DNA of 62,978 bases from Carboxylicivirga caseinilyticus (GTDB lineage: Bacteria > Bacteroidota > Bacteroidia > Bacteroidales > Marinilabiliaceae): the NCBI GenBank assembly GCA_025499705.1, contig JAFMVE010000034.1, forward strand, positions 1 to 62,978, given 5' to 3'. The notes below the pieces were generated by a model. That model was not told the DNA's origin. It saw nothing but the letters and a program-made list of their open reading frames with translations, and did not search any database. The translations under genes were made by a program, and so were the position numbers. Below are positions 26,680 to 36,298 of the stretch, in pieces; positions within the stretch are counted from its first letter, which is position 1, and the number at the start of each line of letters is the position of its first letter.

Positions 26680-27809
26680 TGTTTGTATTTAAATCGGTAA
26701 CCTAAGCCAAATTCAAGGAATTCAGCTCTGAAAAAACTTGCCTTCACACTAAAGTTTGCAATTAAATGATTGCCTAAATAATGTCTAATTCCAATGCGCG
26801 GATAAATAGTTTCCGGTGGCTTCATTTTGGTATGAAGGTATTTCCCAATATTCACATATAAAGTTGTTTTGCCTAAAAATACATTGTATGAAGCATAAAG
26901 ACCATTAATCCAGTAATAGGAAGAGTTTAGGTCTTCAGGTAATTCACCATTTGCGAATTCCATCCATGCAAATGGAATACTCTCAGTATAAAACTGATCA
27001 AATCCGAGTCCCAAGGCCCTCTTTTTATTCAGATACCAAAGATGTTGTATATTGATACTGGTATTCCAGTATTTTTGGTTGTTGTATCTATTACTTTGGC
27101 TACGACCGAAATTACCTCCAATTAAGACCTCACGTTTATGACTTAACTCTGGTTTTGTTTTTCTTACGGAAGGAGTGTTTTTAGAATTGAAATGATATTT
27201 AGTGCCAATACTTGTTGTTATGGTATTTATTCCATGATTTGGCTTTTTTGTGGCACCATTCGAAAGATGCGTAAGGGCTCCACTAGCTGATAGAGAAAAA
27301 TTTTTATTAATGCGATAGTCGAAAAGAAGCCCTAATCTGATATAAATATTTAGATGCGAGCTAAAAATAGAGTTGTAAGGATTATCATCAATATCAAACG
27401 GGTGATTCACATACCCCAATCCCATGGATACTCTATTTTGCAGAGTTATTCGATTTGATCGGTAAATATTGTAATTAATATAAGGGAAGAAGGCAAGGCC
27501 AGCTCCGTATATATTTTTATTACCAAATGTTCCATAATATAGTCCAAGACCTATTTCAGGATAATTAAATGTACTTTGCCATGAATCTTCTGAAAAAACA
27601 GTTCGGCCATAGTTTATCTCAAATCCTTTTGAATAATCTTCAATAAAATACATCATTGAAGGATGATGTGGTATCACCAATCCTCCATGTAATCTGATGG
27701 TTAGATATTGATGGATATCTGTTTTTTTTGTTGCTCTATTTGAAGGCTGTGCTTCTGAGAATGCAACAAACATGAACATTGTTATAAGTGTAGTGATAAG
27801 ATTTTTCAA
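26676..27809 (-). CDS. Acyloxyacyl hydrolase / PagL-like lipid A deacylase
   Basis: Predicted outer-membrane enzyme removing an acyl chain from lipid A. The 377-residue protein has a signal peptide (cleavage before QPSN). Its middle carries THLSNGATKKPNHGIN followed by SIGTKYHF, which matches the PagL active-site strand with adjacent His and Ser. The family's catalytic Glu could not be placed with confidence. It is roughly twice as long as classical PagL, with a second barrel-like part after residue 230 (GGNFGRSQSNRYNN onward). Its place in a surface-glycan locus fits lipid A remodelling. Confidence 0.72.
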   Translation of the reverse strand: MKNLITTLITMFMFVAFSEAQPSNRATKKTDIHQYLTIRLHGGLVIPHHPSMMYFIEDYSKGFEINYGRTVFSEDSWQSTFNYPEIGLGLYYGTFGNKNIYGAGLAFFPYINYNIYRSNRITLQNRVSMGLGYVNHPFDIDDNPYNSIFSSHLNIYIRLGLLFDYRINKNFSLSASGALTHLSNGATKKPNHGINTITTSIGTKYHFNSKNTPSVRKTKPELSHKREVLIGGNFGRSQSNRYNNQKYWNTSINIQHLWYLNKKRALGLGFDQFYTESIPFAWMEFANGELPEDLNSSYYWINGLYASYNVFLGKTTLYVNIGKYLHTKMKPPETIYPRIGIRHYLGNHLIANFSVKASFFRAEFLEFGLGYRFKYKQ

Positions 27810-27917
27810 TCGATACAGATGTTTTGCTGCGAAAATAATAAAAATTAAGCATGTCTATTATCCTTGTTCATTCGGTACAATTATTGTTATTTTGGAAGCT
27901 TAATTAAATAAACCTTA

Positions 27918-29534
27918 ATGATTCAGGTCCGAAAAGTAGCATTAGTCTTTCTGTTATTTTTTTCTTTTTGTTTTTTAAACGCTCAGGAAAAATTTGATTT
28001 AAAAATTGAAAGTTGTGTGTCAATTGCAAATGAGGGGATTGTGCCTACATGGCTTCATGCAAATGAATGGGGCATATATAGTAGTGAGATTGAATCATAT
28101 GGAATGCTGTATCTGAAAGGCGATTATCGTTTAATGGATAAAAAATCATTTAGTTTAAATGTTGGTTCAGGTATTGTTGTAAATACTGATTTAAAGGAAT
28201 CCATTTTACACGAAGTTTATTTAAATGGGCATGCCTGGTTATTTGACTATACAATAGGAAAAGAAGCTAATTCGTGGGTTTCCTATAATGATAGATTGAC
28301 CAGTGGTTCATTTTTAATGAGTGGAAATGCCAGACCAATACCAAAGATCACACTGGGATTTGAGGATTATAAACAGTTAAGTTTTTTACCTGACTGGTTT
28401 GAAGTTCGAGGAGGAATTTCTCAAGGAATATTAAACGATGAAAGAGGAGAAAAAAGTAATAGTGCGAATAATTTATTAGTACATGAAAAGTGGGCATACG
28501 GGCGTTTTGGTATTAAAAATATAAAGCCATATTTAGGAATTGTTCATTCCGCATTATTTGGAGGAACGCGTCCTGATGGTACTAAAATACAAGTAGACTT
28601 CTGGCCAACTTTTTTTGCCAGAGGATCCTCTAAACTTGGTGGAGGGGAAGAGACCAATGCAGCCGGTGCTCATATGGGTATGTGGGATTTTGGATTTTAT
28701 TTAGAGAAAGAGAAGTTTGATTTACAGTTCTATTTTCAAAAACCCTTTGCTGATGGTTCCGGATTAAATTTTTGGTTTGGGAAGAATAAAGATCATATCA
28801 TTGGATTGTTGATTCATCCAAAGGAAATAAATTGGTTAAAAGGAGTTTCATTAGAGCTAATAAAAACAGCTGTTCAATCGGGTTATGGAATTCCTGATCA
28901 GTTATACCCTGTTGATTACAATGATCATAAAGCGGGTTCGATAATATGGAGGACTGACGTTGAGGATAACCTGGATGATTTCATGTTTCAGGTTTTTGGC
29001 GAAGAAAAAACAGGGTGGGCATGGCCCGATGCTCTTCGGGTAATTGAGAATAAAACCAATGAAGGGAATAAGTTTGGTGGACGGGATGACTATATGAATA
29101 ATGGTAGTTATTATAATGGATGGACTTATCATGGTTCTTCAATGGGTACACCGCTCTATCACACAACCGAAATGGTACAAAAATATAATAGTGGAACTCT
29201 TAATAATCATTCCCGATTTATAAATAACAGGGTTAACGGATTTCATCTTGGTATAGAAGGGCAAGTAACTACCGATATTAATTATAGGCTTAAGTCGACA
29301 TATACAATGAATTATGGTAGCTATGCCGAAGAATTCTTAAAAAGATATAGTTGGACCAGAATAGATAATTATTTTTATGATGGAGGCAAGAGTCAGGTTT
29401 ATACAATGTTGGAGTTATATTGGAGGATTCCCAATTTGAATAAAATTCAATTAAATGGGGCATTGGCATATGATTTTGGTCAACTTTACCATTCATTCGG
29501 AGGTAGACTAGGAATTAATTATACGCCATTTTAA
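27918..29534 (+). CDS. Capsule assembly Wzi-family outer-membrane protein
   Basis: Wzi is an outer-membrane beta-barrel that helps anchor capsular polysaccharide to the cell surface. The 538-residue protein has a signal peptide ending CFLNA before QEKFDLK. The body is a long beta-barrel-like sequence rich in aromatic strands, with family-like stretches HANEWGIYSSE, WVSYNDRLTSGSFLMSGN, DWFEVRGGISQG and RDDYMNNGSYYNGWTYHG, and it ends in an aromatic residue (NYTPF). It is divergent from the PagL-like gene and upstream of the initiating transferase gene. Confidence 0.88.
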   Translation: MIQVRKVALVFLLFFSFCFLNAQEKFDLKIESCVSIANEGIVPTWLHANEWGIYSSEIESYGMLYLKGDYRLMDKKSFSLNVGSGIVVNTDLKESILHEVYLNGHAWLFDYTIGKEANSWVSYNDRLTSGSFLMSGNARPIPKITLGFEDYKQLSFLPDWFEVRGGISQGILNDERGEKSNSANNLLVHEKWAYGRFGIKNIKPYLGIVHSALFGGTRPDGTKIQVDFWPTFFARGSSKLGGGEETNAAGAHMGMWDFGFYLEKEKFDLQFYFQKPFADGSGLNFWFGKNKDHIIGLLIHPKEINWLKGVSLELIKTAVQSGYGIPDQLYPVDYNDHKAGSIIWRTDVEDNLDDFMFQVFGEEKTGWAWPDALRVIENKTNEGNKFGGRDDYMNNGSYYNGWTYHGSSMGTPLYHTTEMVQKYNSGTLNNHSRFINNRVNGFHLGIEGQVTTDINYRLKSTYTMNYGSYAEEFLKRYSWTRIDNYFYDGGKSQVYTMLELYWRIPNLNKIQLNGALAYDFGQLYHSFGGRLGINYTPF

Positions 29535-29641
29535 CAGGCGTTTATCTGAATTTATTATTGTTATTTAAGTTTGACATAAATTAAAAAGTTTTGAGATCAA
29601 CAAGTGAATTAATAAATTTGACCATCCTAAAAATCTGCTAA

Positions 29642-31039
29642 ATGCTTCGAGAGAAAGAAAAGGTAGTTTATAACGCTTTAGCGGCGTTTGATGTTTTAAT
29701 TGCTTGGATATCATTTGAGTTAGCGCTGTTACTGCATTTTGAGCAGCTAACTTTTATCAGAAATAAGGATTCTATTATTCTTCATTTGCTAATATTAGGC
29801 ATTTGGCTTGTTCTTTCAAAGGCGTTGAGATTAAATGAAATATACAGGTCTCGACCATATTCCGTTTTGCTGTTTAATGTTATTGTAATGTCAGTATTAG
29901 GTACTGGTTTATTGGCATTGTCGGTTTTTGTTTTTGAACTATTTTATATTGGATTAGTGCCAATATTATACTTCGGAGGGATTGTTACCATCCTAATGTT
30001 TGCAGAAAAACTTTTGATTTATCAATACATGAAAAGTGCCCGACGAAGGGGCTTGAATTTTAGAAATATTCTTATTGTTGGTGATGAGTCTGCAAATAAA
30101 TTTATCAATCAAATAAAAAAGAATCCTGAATGGGGATATCGAATCACTGGAATATTAGGTACTGAAGAACTTAAAAAAAGGAATCCGGATGCTGCACCGT
30201 ATTTGCCTTTGGATACAAATGTTGATGAGATTCTGGAGACAAAAACGATTGATGAGGTTATCTATTGCAATGAAAAGGCGAAGATGGAAGAGATATTTCC
30301 ATTGATGACTAGTTGTCATGAGATTGGTGTGATTTTTCGCATGTCTTCTCCATTTTTCAATATGTTATCAAACAAAACTCACATACACTATTTTGATACA
30401 ACTCCGGTCCTAACTATCTCAAATACTCCAATGGACTATCTGTCACTTAAGTTTAAGGGGATATTTGATTTTATTGTATCATTCCTGGTTATAACCATAT
30501 TTTCTCCGGTTTATATAGTAATAGCTGTTATTATTAAAATGACGTCAAAGGGACCTATTTTCTTTAAACAGAAAAGAGTTGGAATCAGAGGCAGGAAATT
30601 TTGGGTGTATAAATTTCGTACCATGGTGACCAATGCCGAAGATCTGAAAAAGGATCTGATGGTTCATAATGAAATGGATGGTCCTACCTTTAAAATGACC
30701 AAAGATCCGCGAATTACTCGTATTGGTCATTTTCTTCGTCAGACAAGTTTAGATGAATTACCACAGTTTTTTAATGTTCTGTTAGGTGATATGTCAGTTG
30801 TTGGTCCAAGACCACCTGTTCCTGAAGAGGTTAAAGAATATGAGCGTTGGCAGTTAAGGCGGTTGGCTATGAAACCAGGTATTACCTGTATATGGCAAGT
30901 CTCTCAATCAAGAAATGATATTTCATTTGATGACTGGATGCGAATGGATTTGGAATATATCGATAACTGGTCACTTAAACTTGATTTTGTAATTATTCTT
31001 AAGACAATAAGAACAATGCTGAGAGCAGATGGAAGATAA
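29642..31039 (+). CDS. Undecaprenyl-phosphate sugar phosphotransferase (WbaP/WcaJ-like)
   Basis: Starts repeat-unit synthesis by moving a sugar phosphate from a nucleotide sugar to undecaprenyl phosphate in the inner membrane. The 465-residue protein has four or five N-terminal membrane segments (15-135), a Rossmann-like middle (NILIVGDESANKF) and, from about residue 270, the bacterial sugar transferase domain with SKGPIFFKQKRVG, YKFRTM, DELPQFFNVLLGDMSVVGPR and KPGITCIWQV. The sugar (glucose, galactose or another) is not determined by these motifs. It is the only such initiator in the window. Confidence 0.92.
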   Translation: MLREKEKVVYNALAAFDVLIAWISFELALLLHFEQLTFIRNKDSIILHLLILGIWLVLSKALRLNEIYRSRPYSVLLFNVIVMSVLGTGLLALSVFVFELFYIGLVPILYFGGIVTILMFAEKLLIYQYMKSARRRGLNFRNILIVGDESANKFINQIKKNPEWGYRITGILGTEELKKRNPDAAPYLPLDTNVDEILETKTIDEVIYCNEKAKMEEIFPLMTSCHEIGVIFRMSSPFFNMLSNKTHIHYFDTTPVLTISNTPMDYLSLKFKGIFDFIVSFLVITIFSPVYIVIAVIIKMTSKGPIFFKQKRVGIRGRKFWVYKFRTMVTNAEDLKKDLMVHNEMDGPTFKMTKDPRITRIGHFLRQTSLDELPQFFNVLLGDMSVVGPRPPVPEEVKEYERWQLRRLAMKPGITCIWQVSQSRNDISFDDWMRMDLEYIDNWSLKLDFVIILKTIRTMLRADGR

Positions 31040-31144
31040 TTACGCAATTTAATTCAGATTTCATTATTTTTTTCTGATGTTGAATGTATTTTTGTCTTAA
31101 ATATTGCTTGTTTATATCATGTTATCTTCATTAGAACTAATTCA

Positions 31145-31948
31145 ATGAATAAAATAACTTTCGTATTAATTTTTCTTACCGCTCTTTTGGCTTGCACTCC
31201 ATCACCTAAGAGGCCTAAATTTATTCCTGATAGCAAAGAGATGTCTGAGCTTTTAGCTGATGTATATATAGTTGAAGCAACAATGTCACAAAGTGGAAGA
31301 CGAATAAACAAAGATGATGACAAGAATTTTGGATATTATAAAGGTGTTTTGGATGAATATGGTTTGACAAAACTTGAGTTCGATTCTGCAATTAGTTGGT
31401 ATTCATCACATCCTGATCTTTTTTCAGAAGTATATGACGATGTCATTACTATCTTAAGTAAGAAGGATGCTATGCTGAAAAAAGATATGTCAGAGCAAAA
31501 TCAGGAAAAGAAGGATGCCATTGATGAGATACCCAATATAAAAGATTTGTGGGGAACTACCCGTAATTATACTTTGCCACTGGCTGAAAATGATTCAACT
31601 GATGTTTCGTTTCCATTTACTGTCAAGGTTGATTCAATTGTTTCAGGTATACTTCGGTTAAATGCCGGCTATACTTTTATTAAGGGTAATGAACTGGATA
31701 GTGCCTATTTGAGGATGTGGCTATGCTATTCTGATAGTACTGCGGATACAGTGCAATACCTGATTAAAAAGTCGTTTAAAAAACAAATTGGGAATGTCTC
31801 ACAACTCATTCCAGAAGGTAAAGTATTGGTTACTGTCGAAGGCTTGTTGTTTGATCATGATACAACCAAAGTATCTAATGTTGAAATTGATGATGTGAAG
31901 ATGGTGTTGTTACCAAAGTTAGGAGCCAGAGAATTAAACCAGAAATGA
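31145..31948 (+). CDS. DUF4296 lipoprotein
   Basis: The 267-residue protein has a lipoprotein signal (TALLACTPS, lipid-modified Cys17). The helical DUF4296 domain follows at about 28-110 (MSELLADVYIVEA, FGYYKGVLDEYGLTKLEFDSA, WYSSHPDLF). The C-terminal half is a beta-rich domain (FPFTVKVDSIVSGILRLNAG, RMWLCYSDST). DUF4296 proteins are widespread in Bacteroidota and their function is not established. The stop overlaps the start of the next gene (ATGA). Confidence 0.85.
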   Translation: MNKITFVLIFLTALLACTPSPKRPKFIPDSKEMSELLADVYIVEATMSQSGRRINKDDDKNFGYYKGVLDEYGLTKLEFDSAISWYSSHPDLFSEVYDDVITILSKKDAMLKKDMSEQNQEKKDAIDEIPNIKDLWGTTRNYTLPLAENDSTDVSFPFTVKVDSIVSGILRLNAGYTFIKGNELDSAYLRMWLCYSDSTADTVQYLIKKSFKKQIGNVSQLIPEGKVLVTVEGLLFDHDTTKVSNVEIDDVKMVLLPKLGARELNQK

Positions 31949-32487
31949 GAAAAATTACTTCACATTATTGTTTAACACCAGATGGCAGATGGGCCAAAAG
32001 ACCAATAATAGAATTAGATGATTTTGATAAGATAATTGGATTCAGAGAAATGGGTGACTCTTTTGTTGAAGAGCCTAATCTGGAATACTTTCCAGGTGTC
32101 ATTATACCTTCACTTATTATGACAATGCGAAGTGATTCAGTTAATAATTCTTTAATCAACAGGTCGATTATTGAAGGAGCGAGACGTTTTATTGTTGACA
32201 AAGAAATTAAACTTCCTGCTTCAGTTCGGTCCTTTGTAAAAAATAATATTAAGACCGATAATGTAAAAACACCTTGGCAGATTATTAAGGAAAACATTAA
32301 TACGGGTATTGATCTGGCTTCATCAATTTTAGATCAAACTTTAAAAATATCCGAACATTATCAACTTGATCATTTGTGGGGAGCTATTAAGGTGAAGGCA
32401 GAACCTGGTCTAATTTTACTTCAAGGTGTAGATTTGAAAGATTTTAAGCTGACATCAAATGTCACGATGAAAGTATTGGTTGAATAA
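31945..32487 (+). CDS. Conserved-looking protein of unknown function
   Basis: Not recognised. The 180-residue protein has no signal peptide or membrane segment. The N-terminal part (ITSHYCLTPDGRWAKRPIIE, YFPGVIIPSLI) looks beta-rich, in a way that faintly recalls the composite N-terminal domain of amidohydrolases (GVIIP). The middle is helical with a basic patch (RSIIEGARRFIV, IKLPASVRSFVKNNIK). No metal-binding His clusters are present, so a working amidohydrolase is excluded. It is tightly placed between a DUF4296 lipoprotein (4-bp overlap) and cysQ (11-bp gap), so it is probably cotranscribed with both. Confidence 0.6.
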   Translation: MRKITSHYCLTPDGRWAKRPIIELDDFDKIIGFREMGDSFVEEPNLEYFPGVIIPSLIMTMRSDSVNNSLINRSIIEGARRFIVDKEIKLPASVRSFVKNNIKTDNVKTPWQIIKENINTGIDLASSILDQTLKISEHYQLDHLWGAIKVKAEPGLILLQGVDLKDFKLTSNVTMKVLVE

Positions 32488-32498
32488 AAAAATGAATT

Positions 32499-33353
32499 AT
32501 GCATAAGTTAACAATGATGGCGTTAAGAGCTTCGGTTGCAGGAGGACAAGCCATAATGAAGATATACGATAAAGAAGATTTTCAGGTAATGCTAAAAAGT
32601 GACAAGTCACCTTTAACAGAGGCTGATATTAATAGTCATTATGCAATCGATGCCATTTTATCAACTTCAGATATACCGGTTCTTAGTGAAGAGGGTAAAG
32701 ATCTTACCTATGAAGAAAGAAAGAATTGGAAGCAATTATGGGTGGTGGATCCATTAGACGGTACTAAAGAGTTTGTAAAACGTAGTGATGAGTTTACTGT
32801 AAATGTTGCTTTGGTTAAGGATCAGAAGCCAATTATGGGGGTTATTGTGGCTCCCGCTTTAAATCTTGTTTATTGGGGTGATCAGGATGGAGCTTATCGT
32901 TCGGTATTACCTAAAAAATGGTTAAAAAAGGATCCAATGGAAGTGGTTACTGATTTGAATCCTGTTAAAATCCCTGACATAAAAACAGAAGATTTTGCAG
33001 TGGTTAGAAGTGTTAGTCACTTTAGTGCTGAAACAAAGGAATACATGGATAAATTGGATGCGATTCATGCATCAATAAGAAGTATGTCGATTGGTAGTTC
33101 ACTAAAAATGTGTCTGGTTGCAGAAGGGAAAGCTCAATTATATCCACGCCTTGGACCAACAATGGAATGGGATACCTGTGCTGGACATGCCATTGTGGAA
33201 GCTGCCGGCGGTCAGTTATTGGATTGGAATACCAAAGCACCGATGTTATATAACCGACCAGAATTACTGAATGGTTGGTTTATGGTTATTGGAGCAACGC
33301 TTGATCCACAGTATTATTGGCTGGAGGAAGAAGGAGATGATAATCAGAAATAA
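32499..33353 (+). CDS. cysQ: 3'(2'),5'-bisphosphate nucleotidase (CysQ)
   Basis: Removes the 3'-phosphate from PAP, a by-product of sulfate activation, and belongs to the inositol monophosphatase superfamily of Mg/Li-sensitive phosphatases. The 284-residue protein has the metal-binding VVDPLDGTKEFVKR block (about 85-98), the acidic PVLSEEGKD region upstream and the C-terminal EWDTCAGHAIVEAAGG block. These together fit CysQ better than SuhB. It is the last gene of a likely three-gene operon; pgk follows from its own promoter. Confidence 0.93.
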   Translation: MHKLTMMALRASVAGGQAIMKIYDKEDFQVMLKSDKSPLTEADINSHYAIDAILSTSDIPVLSEEGKDLTYEERKNWKQLWVVDPLDGTKEFVKRSDEFTVNVALVKDQKPIMGVIVAPALNLVYWGDQDGAYRSVLPKKWLKKDPMEVVTDLNPVKIPDIKTEDFAVVRSVSHFSAETKEYMDKLDAIHASIRSMSIGSSLKMCLVAEGKAQLYPRLGPTMEWDTCAGHAIVEAAGGQLLDWNTKAPMLYNRPELLNGWFMVIGATLDPQYYWLEEEGDDNQK

Positions 33354-33439
33354 CCGAAGATTAAAAGAATAGTGTTTTTTTGGAATGTAAACTTAGTTTT
33401 AATATTCCTTTGAAAATGACATTTATACTTTGCAATCAC

Positions 33440-33469
33440 TTTCGCTTCGTCAATAATTTTGTATCTTTG
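33440..33469 (+). promoter_or_regulatory. pgk promoter
   Basis: The -7 box TATCTTTG (33462-33469) matches TAnnTTTG. A TTTC at 33440-33443 serves as an imperfect -33 element with an 18-bp spacer. The start codon is 35 bp downstream. Confidence 0.6.
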
Positions 33470-33504
33470 CACCTCAATTGTTGAATTATTAAATCGCTTA
33501 TCAA

Positions 33505-34680
33505 ATGGCTGCAATAGACAGTTTTAATTTCGCAGGAAAGAAGGCAATTATCCGTGTGGATTTCAATGTGCCTTTGAATGATAAATTTGAAATTACAGAT
33601 GACACTCGTATCGTTGCTGCTGTACCAACTATTAAGAAGGTATTGGCTGACGGTGGAGCAGTTATTTTAATGTCTCACCTGGGACGTCCAAAAGGAGAGG
33701 CTAATCCAAAATACTCATTGAAGCATATCGTTGCTCATTTGTCAGCTACCTTAGGTGTTGATGTTAAATTTGCTCCTGATTGTATTGGTGATGAGGTGAA
33801 AGCTATGGCTTCTGACCTTAAGGCTGGTGAAGTGATGTTGTTAGAAAACTTGCGTTACCACAAAGAAGAAGAAAAAGGTGATGAAGGTTTTGCTAAGCAA
33901 TTGGCTGAATTGGCTGATGTATATGTAAACGATGCTTTTGGTACTGCTCACCGTGCTCATGCTTCAACAACAATCATCGCTAAATTTATGGATGAGAAGA
34001 TGGCTGGTTACCTGTTGGATAAAGAAATCAAGTTTTTGGGAGATACCGTTGAAAACGCTGAAAAGCCATTTGTTGCTATCGTAGGTGGAGCTAAAGTTTC
34101 AGGTAAATTAGAAGTTTTAAAAAGCTTAATCACTAAAGTAGATACTATTCTAATTGGTGGTGGTATGGCTTATACTTTTCTGAAAGCTCAAGGTCATGGC
34201 ATTGGTAATTCATTGGTTGAAGAAGATTTGATTGATACTGCAAAGCAAATTTTAGTTGATGCTAAAGCTAATGGTGTAAACTTCATGTTGCCGGTTGATA
34301 ATCTTGCTGCAGATAAATTTGACAACGAAGCTGATATTCAGGTAGTAGGAGTTGAAATTCCTGAAGGTCGTATGGCATTAGACGTAGGTCCTGAGACTGT
34401 AAAAGCCTATTCAGCTGAGATCGCTGGAGCAAAAACCGTTGTATGGAATGGTCCTATGGGATGTTTCGAGATGCCTAACTTCTCAAAAGGTACTTTCGGA
34501 GTATGTCAGGCTGTTGCTGACTCTTCAGCTGTTTCTATCATTGGTGGTGGTGACTCAGTTGCTGCTGTAAATCAAAGTGGATTGGCTGATAAAATGAGCC
34601 ATATTTCAACTGGTGGAGGTGCATCTCTTGAATTCCTTGAAGGAAAAGAGTTGCCAGGCGTTGTGGCTATCCGTGGATAA
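33505..34680 (+). CDS. pgk: Phosphoglycerate kinase
   Basis: Glycolytic enzyme converting 1,3-bisphosphoglycerate and ADP to 3-phosphoglycerate and ATP. The 391-residue protein has the substrate-binding RVDFNVPLN (near 18-26), LMSHLGRPKG, LLENLRYHKEEEKGD, NDAFGTAHRAHAS, GGAKVSGKLEVL, the nucleotide-binding VWNGPMGCFE and the C-terminal GGGDSVAAV and STGGGASLEFLEGKELPG. Codon use is biased towards a few codons as in highly expressed genes. It is a single-gene unit with its own promoter and strong terminator. Confidence 0.98.
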   Translation: MAAIDSFNFAGKKAIIRVDFNVPLNDKFEITDDTRIVAAVPTIKKVLADGGAVILMSHLGRPKGEANPKYSLKHIVAHLSATLGVDVKFAPDCIGDEVKAMASDLKAGEVMLLENLRYHKEEEKGDEGFAKQLAELADVYVNDAFGTAHRAHASTTIIAKFMDEKMAGYLLDKEIKFLGDTVENAEKPFVAIVGGAKVSGKLEVLKSLITKVDTILIGGGMAYTFLKAQGHGIGNSLVEEDLIDTAKQILVDAKANGVNFMLPVDNLAADKFDNEADIQVVGVEIPEGRMALDVGPETVKAYSAEIAGAKTVVWNGPMGCFEMPNFSKGTFGVCQAVADSSAVSIIGGGDSVAAVNQSGLADKMSHISTGGGASLEFLEGKELPGVVAIRG

Positions 34681-34711
34681 TTGAAATAACCAACGCTTTG
34701 TTGGTCTGAAG

Positions 34712-34739
34712 CCTGTTGCTAAATGCAGCAGGTTTTTTT
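34712..34739 (+). terminator. pgk terminator
   Basis: CCTGTTGC (34712-34719) pairs with GCAGCAGG (34725-34732), with one G-T pair and a 5-nt loop, followed by seven T. Confidence 0.85.
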
Positions 34740-34810
34740 ATGCCATTTTGTTTTTAAAGTAAGATTTATCAAATTATACTTTAACAAATCCTGATACTTA
34801 TGTACTGGGA

Positions 34811-34844
34811 CTTGATACTTTTTTAAAACCTACTTGTATCTTTG
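34811..34844 (+). promoter_or_regulatory. waaA promoter
   Basis: The -7 box TATCTTTG (34837-34844) is a full match, with CTTG (34811-34814) as a possible -33 element 22 bp upstream. The box rules out a TTG start at 34842. Confidence 0.6.
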
Positions 34845-34865
34845 CAAATCATTAAACAGCGCCCA

Positions 34866-36089
34866 ATGACAATAATTTATAATTTCGGAATAGCCCTTTA
34901 TTCGTTACTCATAAACCTGGTTTCTCCTTTCAATGTAAAAGCCAAACTTTTGAAAAAGGGAAGAAAAGAAGCAATCAAAACATTAAAGTCGGTTTCAATT
35001 GAAGGTCCTGTAATCTGGATACATGCGGCCAGTTTAGGTGAATTTGAGCAAGGAAGGCCAATTATTGAAGCTGTTAAAAAGGAGCATCCGCTTTATAAGG
35101 TTGTATTAACATTCTTCTCTCCATCGGGTTATGAAGTACGTAAGAATTACAATCTGGCTGATTGCGTTATTTACCTGCCGGCAGATACAAAGTTAAATGC
35201 AAAGAGACTAATAGAGGCAATTAAGCCGGAGAAGGCATTCTTTGTAAAATATGAATTCTGGTATCATTATTTAAATGCACTTAAAAAACGAAATATTCCT
35301 GTTTACGGTGTTTCGATGATCTTCAGGGAGCAGCAATCTTTCTTCAAATGGTATGGTGGATGGTTCAGGAGGATGTTGGATTGTTTTACGAAATTTTATG
35401 TGCAGGATGAAGTTTCGGGGAATCTTTTGGAAAGTATTGGAGTAAAAAACTTTTCTGTTGCAGGAGATACCCGATTCGATAGAGTTAGGGATATAGCTAA
35501 AGCATCATCCGAAATTGATTTAGTGGATCGTTTTGTTGGCCAAAGTAACAAGGTGATCGTTGCAGGTAGCACCTGGGGTCCTGATGAGGATATTCTTTTT
35601 GAATATCTTCACGAAAGTGGTAAGGATGTTAAATTAGTAATTGCTCCTCACGAAATTCATGAAAATCATATAAAACAAATCGAGGGTAAATTAAAGGTTC
35701 CTTATTTTCGATATACAAAACCTGCAGAAAATGTTACCGAGTGTAGGGTTATGATTGTTGATACCATGGGTATGTTGTCGAGTGTTTATAAATATGGGCA
35801 AATAGCCTATATTGGTGGTGGTTTTGGTGTTGGAATTCACAATACATTGGAGGCTGCGACTTATAGTATGCCCGTTTTTTTCGGGCCTAACTATAAAAGA
35901 TTCAAAGAGGCTCGGGATCTGATTGAAGTAGGTGGTGGTTTTACATTTAATAAAGCGGATCAGTTTGTTAGTCAGATAGAGAAATTATGGATCGATGAAG
36001 GATATTTAAAGGAGGCATCAATGAAAGCTGGTCAATATGTTAATAAAATGTGCGGAGCTACGCGAAAAATAATGGAAGAAGTATTTTAA
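34866..36089 (+). CDS. waaA: 3-deoxy-D-manno-octulosonic acid (Kdo) transferase
   Basis: Adds Kdo from CMP-Kdo to lipid A precursor at the inner membrane, starting the LPS core. The 407-residue protein has an N-terminal membrane anchor (YNFGIALYSLLINLVSPF), then the GT30 motifs WIHAASLGEFEQGRPI, FTFFSPSGYE-like TFFSPSGYEV, FVKYEFWYHYL, AGSTWGPDED and IAPHEIHENH, and GGGFGVGIHNTLEAA. The ATG at 34866 is chosen because a longer frame starting at TTG 34842 would begin inside the -7 promoter box. It is a single-gene unit between two terminators. Confidence 0.95.
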   Translation: MTIIYNFGIALYSLLINLVSPFNVKAKLLKKGRKEAIKTLKSVSIEGPVIWIHAASLGEFEQGRPIIEAVKKEHPLYKVVLTFFSPSGYEVRKNYNLADCVIYLPADTKLNAKRLIEAIKPEKAFFVKYEFWYHYLNALKKRNIPVYGVSMIFREQQSFFKWYGGWFRRMLDCFTKFYVQDEVSGNLLESIGVKNFSVAGDTRFDRVRDIAKASSEIDLVDRFVGQSNKVIVAGSTWGPDEDILFEYLHESGKDVKLVIAPHEIHENHIKQIEGKLKVPYFRYTKPAENVTECRVMIVDTMGMLSSVYKYGQIAYIGGGFGVGIHNTLEAATYSMPVFFGPNYKRFKEARDLIEVGGGFTFNKADQFVSQIEKLWIDEGYLKEASMKAGQYVNKMCGATRKIMEEVF

Positions 36090-36112
36090 TATTTCATTCT
36101 GAAAAGGTTAAG

Positions 36113-36139
36113 CCAACTCATTTTGAGTTGGTTTTTTTT
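36113..36139 (+). terminator. waaA terminator
   Basis: CCAACTCA (36113-36120) pairs perfectly with TGAGTTGG (36124-36131) on a TTT loop, followed by a run of T. Confidence 0.85.
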
Positions 36140-36298
36140 ATGCCCGAATTTATGATTTTCATACTTTCCAAATTGTGGAATCAATTATGTTAGTAACTCA
36201 GATAAGTGAAGTGTAAAAGTGTGTAAAAAGATGTTAAAACACTAGGTATATAAGCGACTTTTAACTACTTGCAAATTTCATTTTAAATTCATGGGTTT

